In this document: piece by piece, positions 1 to 6,071 of the stretch | Numbering within the stretch: position 1 is the first letter of the stretch | How the letters are laid out: the number at the start of each line of letters is the position of its first letter | Source: Myxococcota bacterium | GTDB lineage: Bacteria > Myxococcota > Polyangia > GCA-2747355 > JAKLHH01 | Length of the DNA: 6,311 bases | Reading direction: 5' to 3' | Assembly (NCBI GenBank): GCA_022710245.1 | Contig: JAKLHH010000467.1 | Location: 1-6,311, forward strand | The notes under the pieces: generated by a model | Told to the model about the DNA's origin: nothing | Seen by the model: the letters and a program-made list of their open reading frames with translations, nothing else | Databases searched by the model: none | Program-made: the position numbers and the translations under genes

Positions 1-324
1 GCCTCGCCGGACGCCACGCTGGTCCAGGGGGTGATCGGCCGCATCACCCGCCTCGACGGCCAGCTCGGCGGCTACGACGACAACAAGCTGATCCAGCACA
101 GCGCCTTCACCAGCGGCGGGACCTCGGGGAGCCCGGTCTTCAACCAGGCCGGCAAGGTGATCGCGGTGAACACCGGCGGCTACGTGGAGCCGGGCAGCAT
201 GCAGGTGATGGACCCCTTGACGGGGAAGGCCGGCAACCTGATGGTCGCGAAGCAGCTCGCCGGCTACAACTTTGGCATCCGCATCGACGTGCTGCAGCAG
301 CTCGTCGACCAGGTCAAGGAGTAG
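1..324 (+). CDS. Trypsin-like/HtrA-type serine protease, C-terminal fragment
   Basis: The reading frame is open from base 1, so the gene begins before the window; the GTG at 31 is internal, not a start. The visible 107 residues are the end of a chymotrypsin-fold domain. The motif GTSGSP (codons 118-135) matches the family's GDSGGP/GNSGGP nucleophile loop, so the serine encoded at 124-126 is the likely catalytic residue. The next segment, VFNQAGKVIAVNTGGYV, is the strand pair that follows the nucleophile in this family. The protein ends about 65 residues past the serine with a short amphipathic helix, and no PDZ domain follows. His and Asp of the triad and any signal peptide would lie upstream and cannot be checked. 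The substrate is unknown. The protein could instead be an inactive homologue if its upstream residues are lost. Confidence 0.85.
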   Translation, partial: ASPDATLVQGVIGRITRLDGQLGGYDDNKLIQHSAFTSGGTSGSPVFNQAGKVIAVNTGGYVEPGSMQVMDPLTGKAGNLMVAKQLAGYNFGIRIDVLQQLVDQVKE

Positions 325-343
325 GGCGCGCCGCGATCGCCCT
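323..343 (+). terminator. Short hairpin at the protease stop codon; weak terminator candidate
   Basis: AGGGCG (323-328) and CGCCCT (338-343) are perfect 6-base inverted arms around a 9-base loop, beginning in the TAG stop codon. No T-run follows, so this is not a canonical intrinsic terminator. Chance pairing is quite possible at this G+C. The protease and the next gene, 62 bases apart on the same strand, may still be co-transcribed. Confidence 0.2.
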
Positions 344-385
344 CTGCCGTCCAGAGCAGCGACCGCAGGCGCGCCGCAGCAGATC

Positions 386-1657
386 ATGAGAGAGAGAACA
401 GCGGTTGCTGCCCCGGAGGCGGCGGAGCGTCAGCGAATCGTCATCACCGGCCTCGGCGTGGTCTCCCCGGCCGGAGTCGGAGCGGGGGCGCTCTTCGACG
501 CGCTCCTCGCCGGTCGCAGCCTCGTCGGGGAGCTCGGCACCTCCTGGGCCAGCCCGCCGCACCAGCTCGGCGCGGCGATCCGCGACGTGGGCGCGAAGGA
601 GCGCATCCCAGCCGCGCGGCTCAGGCGGATGGGCCGGCTCCCGCAGCTGGCCGTGGTCGCCGCTCACCAGGCGCAGGAGCAGGCGGGGGGGGCAGGCGGG
701 GATCCGGCGGCGACGGGGATCGTCCTCGGCACCGGCTTCGGCGCGCTCGACGAGACCATCGCCTTCCTCGGCCAGCTCCTCGCGCAGGGACCGGCGGGCG
801 CCAACCCCGGGCTGTTCCCTGCCTCGGTGATGAACGTCGCGGCCGCGTACGCGTCGATGGAGCTCGGCGTGCTCGGCTACAACACGACGGTCAACCACAA
901 GGAGGTCTCCGCGGAGCTGGCGGTGCTCCTCGCGGCGGACGCGCTGCGGAGCGGACGCGCGGGGCGGATCCTCGCTGGCGGCGTCGACGAGCTGAGCGAG
1001 CCGCTGCACCACGGCTACCGCCGCCTCGGCGCGCTGGCGAGCGGTCCGGCGCGACCGTACCGGGCCGGGCGCGACGGCGTCGTCCTCGGCGAGGGCAGCG
1101 CGGTGCTCGCGCTCGAGCGCCTCGAGGACGCGCGGGCGCGCGGCGGGACGGTGCTCGCCGAGCTGGCCGGGGCTGGCGCGGCTGGCGGCGCCCGCCCGCT
1201 GACCTCCTGGGGGCCGGCGCCCGAGGCGGGGCGGATCCTCGGCCCGGCGCGGGAGGCCGGGGTCGCCGCCATCCGCGCGGCGCTCGCCGAGGCGGAGCTC
1301 GGGCCGGAGCAGATCGACGCGGTGATCGGCTGCGGCTGCGGCAGCCCCGGCCTCGATCAACTGGAGGCCGAGGTGCTGCGCGAGGTCTTCGGCGATCGCG
1401 CGGTGCCCCTCACCAGCCCGCACGGCGCCCTGGGGACCTTCATGGCCGCGGGCGCGCACCGCCTGGCGACCGGCGTCCTCGCGCTGCAGCGCGGCCAGCT
1501 CTACCCGACCCTCACCGCGGGCGAGCCGGATCCCGAGGCCCCGGTGCCCGGGCTGGTCCTCGAGCCGCGCGCGGCCGCGCTCCGCGCCGTCCTCGCCTGC
1601 AGCCACGCGACGGGGGGCGCGAGCGCTGCCCTCGTGCTCACCCGCGGGGCGGCCTGA
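386..1657 (+). CDS. Beta-ketoacyl-synthase-fold protein lacking the Cys-His-His catalytic residues (chain-length-factor-like)
   Basis: A 423-residue protein with the full length and layout of FabF/KAS II ketosynthases: RIVITGLGVVSPAG at residues 17-30, NPGLFPASVMN at 140-150, AGGVDE at 197-202, RDGVVLGEGSAVLALE at 229-244, and a C-terminal GGAS at 410-413. Aligned from memory with E. coli FabF, the nucleophile Cys falls on Glu173 with no gap. The first active-site His falls on Cys316 (GCGCGSP) and the second on Gly350 or Thr351. The conserved Lys loop becomes SPHGALG. It therefore should not condense acyl chains in the usual way. It resembles the chain-length factors of type II PKS and aryl-polyene systems, where Gln or another residue replaces Cys and the protein works with an active KS. 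No such partner is visible here. ATG 386 was chosen because it puts 16 residues before the conserved RIVITG; its Shine-Dalgarno sequence is poor. The stop overlaps the next start by one base. Confidence 0.85.
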   Translation: MRERTAVAAPEAAERQRIVITGLGVVSPAGVGAGALFDALLAGRSLVGELGTSWASPPHQLGAAIRDVGAKERIPAARLRRMGRLPQLAVVAAHQAQEQAGGAGGDPAATGIVLGTGFGALDETIAFLGQLLAQGPAGANPGLFPASVMNVAAAYASMELGVLGYNTTVNHKEVSAELAVLLAADALRSGRAGRILAGGVDELSEPLHHGYRRLGALASGPARPYRAGRDGVVLGEGSAVLALERLEDARARGGTVLAELAGAGAAGGARPLTSWGPAPEAGRILGPAREAGVAAIRAALAEAELGPEQIDAVIGCGCGSPGLDQLEAEVLREVFGDRAVPLTSPHGALGTFMAAGAHRLATGVLALQRGQLYPTLTAGEPDPEAPVPGLVLEPRAAALRAVLACSHATGGASAALVLTRGAA

Positions 1658-3351
1658 TGGTCTCGCTCGTCATCGGCCAGAGCCGCAAGGCGCGCATGCG
1701 CCGCATCCTCAAGCGCCTCGCCTTCGTCACCGGCGCGGTGGCGCTCTCGCTGCTCCTCACCTACACGGCCTTCCGGCGCTGGACGCTGATGTCGCCGCCC
1801 GACGACGAGGGCTCGCCGCTGCCGCTGGCCGCCGACGTGGAGGTGCGCGGCCAGCACGCGCGGCTCACGGTGGGCGACAGCTGGATGGAGTGGCAGGGCG
1901 GGCTCTGGCGGCTCGGGCTGACCGGGGATCCGCGCACGATGGGGCACGCCCACGGGCTCCTCGCCGGCGAGGTGACCGCGCGCATCGAGCGCCACCTCGA
2001 GCAGCTGATGGGCTCGTACGTGACCAGCCCCTTCCGTCGCTGGCTGGTGGAGAACGCGGTCCGCTGGCGCTACCGTCACCTCCCCGAGGAGCTCCCGCCC
2101 GATCGGCTGGTGGAGCTGGCCGCCTTCAGCCGCACGGTCGTCGACGCGGGCAGCTTCTCCGCGCAGCCCTTCCAGCGGCTCGTCTACTACCACGCGTTGC
2201 ACGACATGACCCAGCGGATGGACGGCTCGCCGCTGATCGGCTGCACCGCCTTCGCCGTCTGGGGCAAGCAGACCACCAACTCGCACCTGATCATCGGCCG
2301 CAACTTCGACTTCGACGCGGGGCCGGTCTTCGACGAGGACAAGGCGCTGCTGCTCTTCCGGACGCCCGGGCGGCACCCGTTCCTGTCCATCGCCTGGCCG
2401 GGGATGATGGGCGTCGTCACCGGCGTCAACGCGAAGCGCCTCTATGTCTCGCTCAACGCGGCGCGCACCGATGATCCGCTGCAGCCAGGGATCCCGATGG
2501 CGTTCCTGCTGCGCGAGATCCTGGAGAACGCCGGCGACCTCCGCGAGGCGATCGCGGTGATCAAGCGACACAAGGTGATGGTCCCCGAGGCGCTGCTCCT
2601 CGCCGACGGCAAGGTCCCGGAGGCGGTGGTGGTGGAGCTCTCCCCGGGGCGCCTCGCCGTGCGCCGCGCGCCCTCGGGCTCGCTGGGAGTGACCAACCAC
2701 TTCCTCGACGCGGGCTACAAGGGAGACGCCTCCAACAACTGGCTGCGGCGCTACACGACCAGCGACGCGCGCTACCTGCGGCTGACGCAGCTCCTCAAGC
2801 GCTTCAGCGGGCGGCTCGACGTCCCCACCGCGGCGATGATCCTGCGCAACCGCGCCGCGCAGGACGACGAGCCGCTCGGGCTCGGCAACCGGAACGCGAT
2901 CGACGCGCTGATCGCCACCCACGGCGTCGTCGTCGACCTCACCGACATGGTGCTCTGGGTCTCGCGCGGGCCGCACCTCCTCGGCTCCTTCGTCCCCGTC
3001 GACCTGAAGCCGCTCTTCAACATCCCGCTCGCCAGCGTGGGCACGCCCGAGCCGATCCCGGCCGACCCGCTGGAGGGCTCGCCGGAGCTGAAGAAGCACG
3101 AGCTCGCCCAGTCGAACATGGCGCTCGCCCGGCAGCTGCAGCGGGGCAAGACCCTGACCCGCGCCCTCGACTACGCGCACCGCGCCACGCTCGCCGAGCC
3201 CGACTCGCACGAGGCGCAGAAGCTGATGGGGGACCTCCTCTGGAGCGCGGGCCGCAAGGAGGAGGCGAAGGAGTACTACCGCGCCTTCCTCAAGCTGCAC
3301 CCGCCGAGCCTGCGCGAGAAGGAGGAGGTCGGGACGCTGCTCACTCGCTGA
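1657..3351 (+). CDS. Membrane-anchored C45-family autoproteolytic acyltransferase/hydrolase with C-terminal TPR-like repeats
   Basis: This 564-residue protein belongs to the peptidase C45 family of Ntn-hydrolases (isopenicillin-N acyltransferase, penicillin V acylase-like). Known members cleave themselves before a Cys, which becomes the N-terminal nucleophile for forming or breaking amide bonds. Residues 21-38 form one membrane segment after a basic N-terminus, so the body is probably periplasmic. Family landmarks, in order: G90-DPRTMGHAHG-100; the cleavage site I194-G-C196-TAF; GRNFDFD at 214-220; SLNAAR with Asn267; the fllREILE helix; and TNH at 346-348. All the expected nucleophile-region residues are present, so activity is likely. 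Residues about 483-550 are Ala/Leu-rich helical pairs ending AKEYYRAFLKLHP, typical of TPR repeats and additional to the C45 core. The ATG shares one base with the upstream TGA (TGATG), suggesting translational coupling. ATG 1696, with AAGG five bases upstream, is an alternative start that keeps the membrane segment. Substrate unknown. Confidence 0.88.
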   Translation: MVSLVIGQSRKARMRRILKRLAFVTGAVALSLLLTYTAFRRWTLMSPPDDEGSPLPLAADVEVRGQHARLTVGDSWMEWQGGLWRLGLTGDPRTMGHAHGLLAGEVTARIERHLEQLMGSYVTSPFRRWLVENAVRWRYRHLPEELPPDRLVELAAFSRTVVDAGSFSAQPFQRLVYYHALHDMTQRMDGSPLIGCTAFAVWGKQTTNSHLIIGRNFDFDAGPVFDEDKALLLFRTPGRHPFLSIAWPGMMGVVTGVNAKRLYVSLNAARTDDPLQPGIPMAFLLREILENAGDLREAIAVIKRHKVMVPEALLLADGKVPEAVVVELSPGRLAVRRAPSGSLGVTNHFLDAGYKGDASNNWLRRYTTSDARYLRLTQLLKRFSGRLDVPTAAMILRNRAAQDDEPLGLGNRNAIDALIATHGVVVDLTDMVLWVSRGPHLLGSFVPVDLKPLFNIPLASVGTPEPIPADPLEGSPELKKHELAQSNMALARQLQRGKTLTRALDYAHRATLAEPDSHEAQKLMGDLLWSAGRKEEAKEYYRAFLKLHPPSLREKEEVGTLLTR

Positions 3352-3379
3352 GCGCCTGCGTGATCCTGCCGCACCGGCC

Positions 3380-4513
3380 TCAGCGGACGTCCACGGTGCC
3401 GACCTCGAGCCCGAGGTGGTCGCCCACCTCGCTCCCCTCGCCGTCTGTCTCGGAGGACGGCTGGAGGAGCTCGGCCTCATTGCTGACGTCTCCGGTGCCG
3501 TAGGCTGCGGCGCTGGCCGCGTTCTGGTAGCGGACCAGCGTCGCCTCCTCCACCACGATGGCGTCGCTGGCCACCTGGAACTCCACCGGCGGTGCCCCAT
3601 GGTTCTTCACGTGGTCGAGGAACTTCTGGTTGTTGGCGATGGGATCGTTGAAGGACTCCTTCTGGAGGGCCTTGTACTTCGCCAGATCGTAGCCGTACTC
3701 CGAGGCGTGCAGGTTCTGAAGATCGTCCACCGTCGACATCGCGCCGCCGCGCGTGTGGGGATCCAGCACCTGCAGTCGTCGCCCGGTCCAGCGAGCGAGG
3801 ACCGAGTGGCTGCCGCTCTGCATCGCGCTGGTGGTCTGGTTGAGCCACTGCCCCTTCACGCTGAAGACCACGACGCCCCTCGGGTTCGCCCGGGCGAGCG
3901 CCTCCACGTCGGAGAGGCCCCCGCTGATGCGGTGAGGCGTCGCCTTTGCCCCCATGGTCTGCAGCAGCTTCAGGATCTCGCCTGGCGTCAGGCCTCCGGT
4001 CTTCCACCATCCAGGCAGCTTCATGGTGCGCGCCATCGCGTTGAGGGTGTTGAAGTGCCTCGTCTGCGTGAGCTGGAGCGCACGCCCCACGGAGATCCAC
4101 CCGCAGTTGCCGAGCTCCTCCTGGACCCAGAGGACGCGTGCGAGGCGACCATAGCCCTTGAGCACCGGAGCGGCGACGGTGAGGACTCGCAGGCCGTCGC
4201 GGCCGTAGCCCGCGGCGGTCCCGCTCTCGACCCCCTCGCCGACGTTGAGGAGGTCCACCGTCATCTGACCCCAGGCGGAGGGGAACCGGGTGACGGAGGT
4301 GCCTAGCGTGGCCACCACCACGGCCAGCTGGCTCCCGGGGTGCGCGTCGACGAGCCCTCCCCAGAGCTCGTCACTCCACTCGTCCAGGCGCTTCTTGTTG
4401 TCATCCCAGTCGGCCGCGATGCCCCGCAGCCAGTCACGAAAGGGTCCCAGGAACCGCATGCCGAGGGACAGAGGCAGGGGACATGCCAGCTCCCCTTCGC
4501 TGCGTGACGTCAT
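3380..4513 (-). CDS. Papain-fold-like cysteine protein, possibly a toxin/effector-type peptidase or deamidase
   Basis: A 377-residue soluble-looking protein with no signal peptide. In order: a charged helical N-terminus (about 20-60), an Ala/Val/Gly-rich region (62-130), then a papain-like core. The core has NCGWISVGRAL with Cys137 at the start of a helix, a helical insert (155-190), strand VVVFSVKG (214-221), GSHSVLARW with His236, and LQVLDPHT with Asp251. The Cys, then strand-His-strand, then DP order matches papain-fold toxin domains of polymorphic toxins and related myxobacterial proteins; the assignment is by pattern, so family identity is inferred. A variable acidic tail (340-377) follows. 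Stops of this gene and the C45 gene converge, 28 bases apart. No neighbour looks like an immunity protein. Two 60-base lines inside it (3601, 3661) count to 53% and 58% G+C, against 82% for a line in the ketosynthase-like gene (1081), hinting at transfer or relaxed codon selection. The start is uncertain: TTG 4528, ATG 4513 (used) and ATG 4459 all lack a good Shine-Dalgarno sequence. Confidence 0.72.
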   Translation of the reverse strand: MTSRSEGELACPLPLSLGMRFLGPFRDWLRGIAADWDDNKKRLDEWSDELWGGLVDAHPGSQLAVVVATLGTSVTRFPSAWGQMTVDLLNVGEGVESGTAAGYGRDGLRVLTVAAPVLKGYGRLARVLWVQEELGNCGWISVGRALQLTQTRHFNTLNAMARTMKLPGWWKTGGLTPGEILKLLQTMGAKATPHRISGGLSDVEALARANPRGVVVFSVKGQWLNQTTSAMQSGSHSVLARWTGRRLQVLDPHTRGGAMSTVDDLQNLHASEYGYDLAKYKALQKESFNDPIANNQKFLDHVKNHGAPPVEFQVASDAIVVEEATLVRYQNAASAAAYGTGDVSNEAELLQPSSETDGEGSEVGDHLGLEVGTVDVR

Positions 4514-4540
4514 GCAAAGGCAGGGCAACGGGGGCGCCGC

Positions 4541-4579
4541 TCGGCAAGGTGCTGCCAGGGACAGGACAGACCTTGCCGA
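4541..4579. repeat. Perfect 10-bp inverted repeat upstream of the papain-like gene
   Basis: TCGGCAAGGT (4541-4550) and ACCTTGCCGA (4570-4579) are exact reverse complements separated by 19 bases. They lie in the 106-base gap between the stop of the outer-membrane protein gene and the papain-like start. The dyad could be an operator about 28 bases before ATG 4513, or an RNA hairpin ending the upstream transcript. No T-run follows on the minus strand, which weakens the terminator reading. The same sequence recurs at 6014-6024, in the other promoter region of the window. Confidence 0.55.
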
Positions 4580-4619
4580 CTGGAGAGAGGGCGAGCGAGC
4601 CGGCGCCAGCGCAGGGGCG

Positions 4620-5219
4620 CTAGAACCCGAGCCCGACGCGGAGGTACGCGAGGATGCTGAAGTCGAAGCCCTGCGAGTTCCCGTCGATGATGGACTGGTC
4701 GGCGCCGCCGAAGAAGTAGTGGTAGCCGACCTCGGGCGTGACCCCGACCGAGAGCACCTTGAGGAAGTTGAAGCGCGGCCCGAGGCCGCCGTGGACCCCG
4801 ATGCCGCGCGTCTCCACGTTCTGCGCGCTGATGCTGGTCCCCGGGATGGTGTAGGTCGCGTTGTCCGGGAGCCCGCCCAGGTAGTAGGCGAAGGCGAGGC
4901 GGAAGACGAGCGAGAAGGTCTTGCCGAAGTCGAGCGCGTAGTCGCCGCCCAGGTTGAAGCTGAGCAGGTTCGCGCCCGAGTCGCCGCCGAAGAAGCGCAG
5001 GTAGTCGACGAAGGCGCCGATGAAGAGGATCTTGATCCCCACCTCGGCCCCGACCGCGCCGCCGCGCACCCAGCGGTAGAAGTCCTTCTCGGAGTTCCCC
5101 TGACCCCAGGCGTAGCCCATCAGGCCCGAGCCCCAGAACTCGAAGAGCTTGGCCTCCGCGCGGGGGGCGGCACCGAGGAGGACGAGGGCGGTCATCACGC
5201 CGAGCAGGGTCTTCTTCAT
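4620..5219 (-). CDS. Small outer-membrane beta-barrel protein with signal peptide
   Basis: A 199-residue exported protein. Residues 1-23 are a textbook Sec signal peptide (MKKTLLG, hydrophobic core, APRAEA, cleavage predicted before Lys24). The mature part is made of alternating hydrophobic/polar strands rich in Gly, Tyr and Phe, with short loops such as GLPDNATYTIPGT (about 116-128). It ends YLRVGLGF; a C-terminal strand finishing in Phe is the signature recognised by the BAM insertion machinery. The length suits an 8-strand barrel of the OmpA/OmpW-like 'outer membrane beta-barrel' group. No specific function can be read. Its ATG overlaps the stop of the glutaredoxin-domain gene as ATGA, and a GGGAG lies about 10 bases upstream, so it is probably translated by coupling within a two-gene operon. 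Confidence 0.85.
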   Translation of the reverse strand: MKKTLLGVMTALVLLGAAPRAEAKLFEFWGSGLMGYAWGQGNSEKDFYRWVRGGAVGAEVGIKILFIGAFVDYLRFFGGDSGANLLSFNLGGDYALDFGKTFSLVFRLAFAYYLGGLPDNATYTIPGTSISAQNVETRGIGVHGGLGPRFNFLKVLSVGVTPEVGYHYFFGGADQSIIDGNSQGFDFSILAYLRVGLGF

Positions 5220-5983
5220 GTTGTCTTCGCTCCCAGTAGGTCGTTAAGCTTCGCAGGGTCGAACCCCTGCATCAAGGTGCCGTTGACGTCGAGGACGGGG
5301 ACACCGGAGGCGTCGATGCCCTGAGCGCGCGCCTTCTCGAGGAGCTCGCCCGCCGCCGCCTGGTCCTTCTCGATGTCCTTCTCGACGAAGGGGATCTTGC
5401 GTTCGCTCAAGTACTGGCGCGCGGAGCGACAGGCCGGGCACCAGCTGGTGGAGTAGAGGGTCACTCGCGCCCCGCCGGCGGCGGGAGCGGGCGTGCCGCC
5501 GACAGCCGGGCGCGACGCGGGCGCGGTGGCGCCGGGCGTGGCGCGGTTCGCGGCGGCGGTCTCGAAGGCCGAGCGCGACATCACCACGTAGGGGAAGGTC
5601 CCGTCCTTGCGCGCCTCGCGCAGGTCCGCCACGTAGACGAGCTCGTGGTCGAGGCGGCGGTCGGGCTGCAGCGTGACGTCCACCACGCGCACCCAGCCGC
5701 GCGAGCCCTCGGGCACCCTGGCGAGCTCGGGCACGGTCTCGAAGCTCGCCCCGGTGGCGGCGTAGGTATAGAGGAGCTTCGCCTTCGGCGTGACGCTGAT
5801 GGCAGGGAGCTTGGAGGCCTCCACGCGCGGGGCCGGGGGCTCGGCCTTGCGGCAGCCGGTGAGCAGGATGGCGAGGAGGAGCGCGGCCATCAGGGCGAGC
5901 ACGGGCACCGCGATGAGGAACGGGAGCATGCGCCGCGAGGGCGGGGTGACGGGTGTCACTCGCTGCGAGGAGTGCGTCTGCAT
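5216..5983 (-). CDS. Glutaredoxin-domain membrane lipoprotein (WCPAC active site)
   Basis: A 255-residue envelope protein. A long hydrophobic segment (20-42) ends in LLTGC, a lipobox with Cys44 as the predicted lipidated residue; Arg follows, so there is no Asp+2 retention signal. Residues 45-145 form an uncharacterised domain, then an Ala/Pro/Gly linker (about 145-172). The C-terminal glutaredoxin/thioredoxin-fold domain starts RVTLYSTSWCPACRSAR, with redox pair Cys182/Cys185, and has the family's cis-Pro in GVPVLDV (Pro229) and a GFDPAKL end. It probably reduces or exchanges disulfides at the periplasmic side of the envelope; the client may be the outer-membrane protein encoded next, with which it overlaps by 4 bases. 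ATG 5983 lies only 9 bases from a strong -10 box and has no Shine-Dalgarno sequence, which suggests a leaderless message. ATG 5929 is the alternative and keeps the membrane segment but removes SRRML (16-20), which loosely resembles a Tat motif. Confidence 0.85.
   Translation of the reverse strand: MQTHSSQRVTPVTPPSRRMLPFLIAVPVLALMAALLLAILLTGCRKAEPPAPRVEASKLPAISVTPKAKLLYTYAATGASFETVPELARVPEGSRGWVRVVDVTLQPDRRLDHELVYVADLREARKDGTFPYVVMSRSAFETAAANRATPGATAPASRPAVGGTPAPAAGGARVTLYSTSWCPACRSARQYLSERKIPFVEKDIEKDQAAAGELLEKARAQGIDASGVPVLDVNGTLMQGFDPAKLNDLLGAKTT
5946..5959. promoter_or_regulatory. GTGA-N6-TCAC dyad, downstream copy (candidate CRP/FNR-family operator)
   Basis: GTGAC-GGGT-GTCAC reads as the CRP/FNR-family core GTGA-N6-TCAC. 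It lies about 28-41 bases downstream of the predicted transcription start of the glutaredoxin operon, inside codons 9-13 if ATG 5983 is used, or in the leader if ATG 5929 is used. It shares arms and spacing with the copy at 6022-6035. A site here would more likely repress than activate. Confidence 0.35.
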
Positions 5984-5992
5984 GGAGCAACG

Positions 5993-6020
5993 ATTATACA
6001 GGCGAGCGGGACGTCGGCAA
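5993..6020 (-). promoter_or_regulatory. Sigma-70-type promoter of the glutaredoxin-lipoprotein/OMP operon
   Basis: On the minus strand TTGCCG (6020-6015, 4 of 6 to TTGACA) is followed by a 16-base spacer and a perfect TATAAT (5998-5993), with TG one base before the -10 box. An exact TATAAT is rare in DNA this G+C-rich. Transcription would start near 5986, two or three bases before ATG 5983, so the mRNA would be leaderless or nearly so. Confidence 0.6.
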
Positions 6021-6024
6021 GGTG
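6014..6024. repeat. Second copy of the TCGGCAAGGTG element, overlapping the -35 box
   Basis: TCGGCAAGGTG here is identical over 11 bases to 4541-4551, upstream of the papain-like gene, and its first 10 bases are inverted at 4570-4579. This copy covers the predicted -35 hexamer of the minus-strand promoter. Repeats of this length do arise by chance at high G+C, but these copies all fall in the two intergenic regions upstream of minus-strand genes. Confidence 0.4.
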
Positions 6025-6035
6025 ACCCTGGTCAC
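6022..6035. promoter_or_regulatory. GTGA-N6-TCAC dyad, upstream copy (candidate CRP/FNR-family activator site)
   Basis: GTGACC-CT-GGTCAC is a perfect 6-bp dyad containing the CRP/FNR-type core GTGA-N6-TCAC. Its centre (6028.5) lies about 42 bases before the predicted minus-strand start at 5986, close to the -41.5 position used by class II CRP-family activators, and directly upstream of the -35 box. It also sits roughly 78 bases before the predicted start of the divergent plus-strand gene, so one regulator could serve both. Confidence 0.45.
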
Positions 6036-6071
6036 GCTGGTCCTCGGCGGCAAGCAGTCCGCGATGACCGC

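Noticed and set aside
685..692. Run of eight G in the ketosynthase-like gene, considered as a phase-variable slippage site
   Set aside because: The frame is intact and homologous to FabF on both sides; a single G run in Gly-rich G+C-rich coding DNA is not enough to claim phase variation.
314..1606. 430-codon open frame on the minus strand opposite the ketosynthase-like gene
   Set aside because: Arg/Ala/Gly-rich translation with no domain; a third-position G+C shadow of a gene whose plus-strand frame matches FabF throughout.
3345..3379. Terminator between the convergent C45 and papain-like genes
   Set aside because: Only a four-pair CGCT/AGCG hairpin and no T-run on either strand; cannot be supported.
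1501..3600. 699-codon open frame on the minus strand spanning the C45 gene
   Set aside because: Low-complexity Arg/Glu/Val-rich translation that crosses two real genes and the convergent gap; the C45 motifs on the plus strand are decisive.
3416..4306. 296-codon plus-strand frame opposite the papain-like gene
   Set aside because: No recognisable motif and His/Arg/Leu-rich composition typical of antisense shadows; the minus-strand frame has coherent helices and strands.
4505..4512. TGACGTCA palindrome
   Set aside because: An isolated 8-bp palindrome at the possible start of the papain-like gene; expected by chance and not repeated elsewhere.
4542..4558. Sigma-54-like sequence TGGCAGCACCTTGC on the minus strand upstream of the papain-like gene
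   Set aside because: GG and GC are nine bases apart instead of the strict ten, and the element is already explained by the 10-bp inverted repeat.
4608..4621. AGCGC-AGGG-GCGCT mini-hairpin over the stop codon of the outer-membrane protein gene
   Set aside because: Only five pairs and no T-run; such hairpins are frequent at this G+C.
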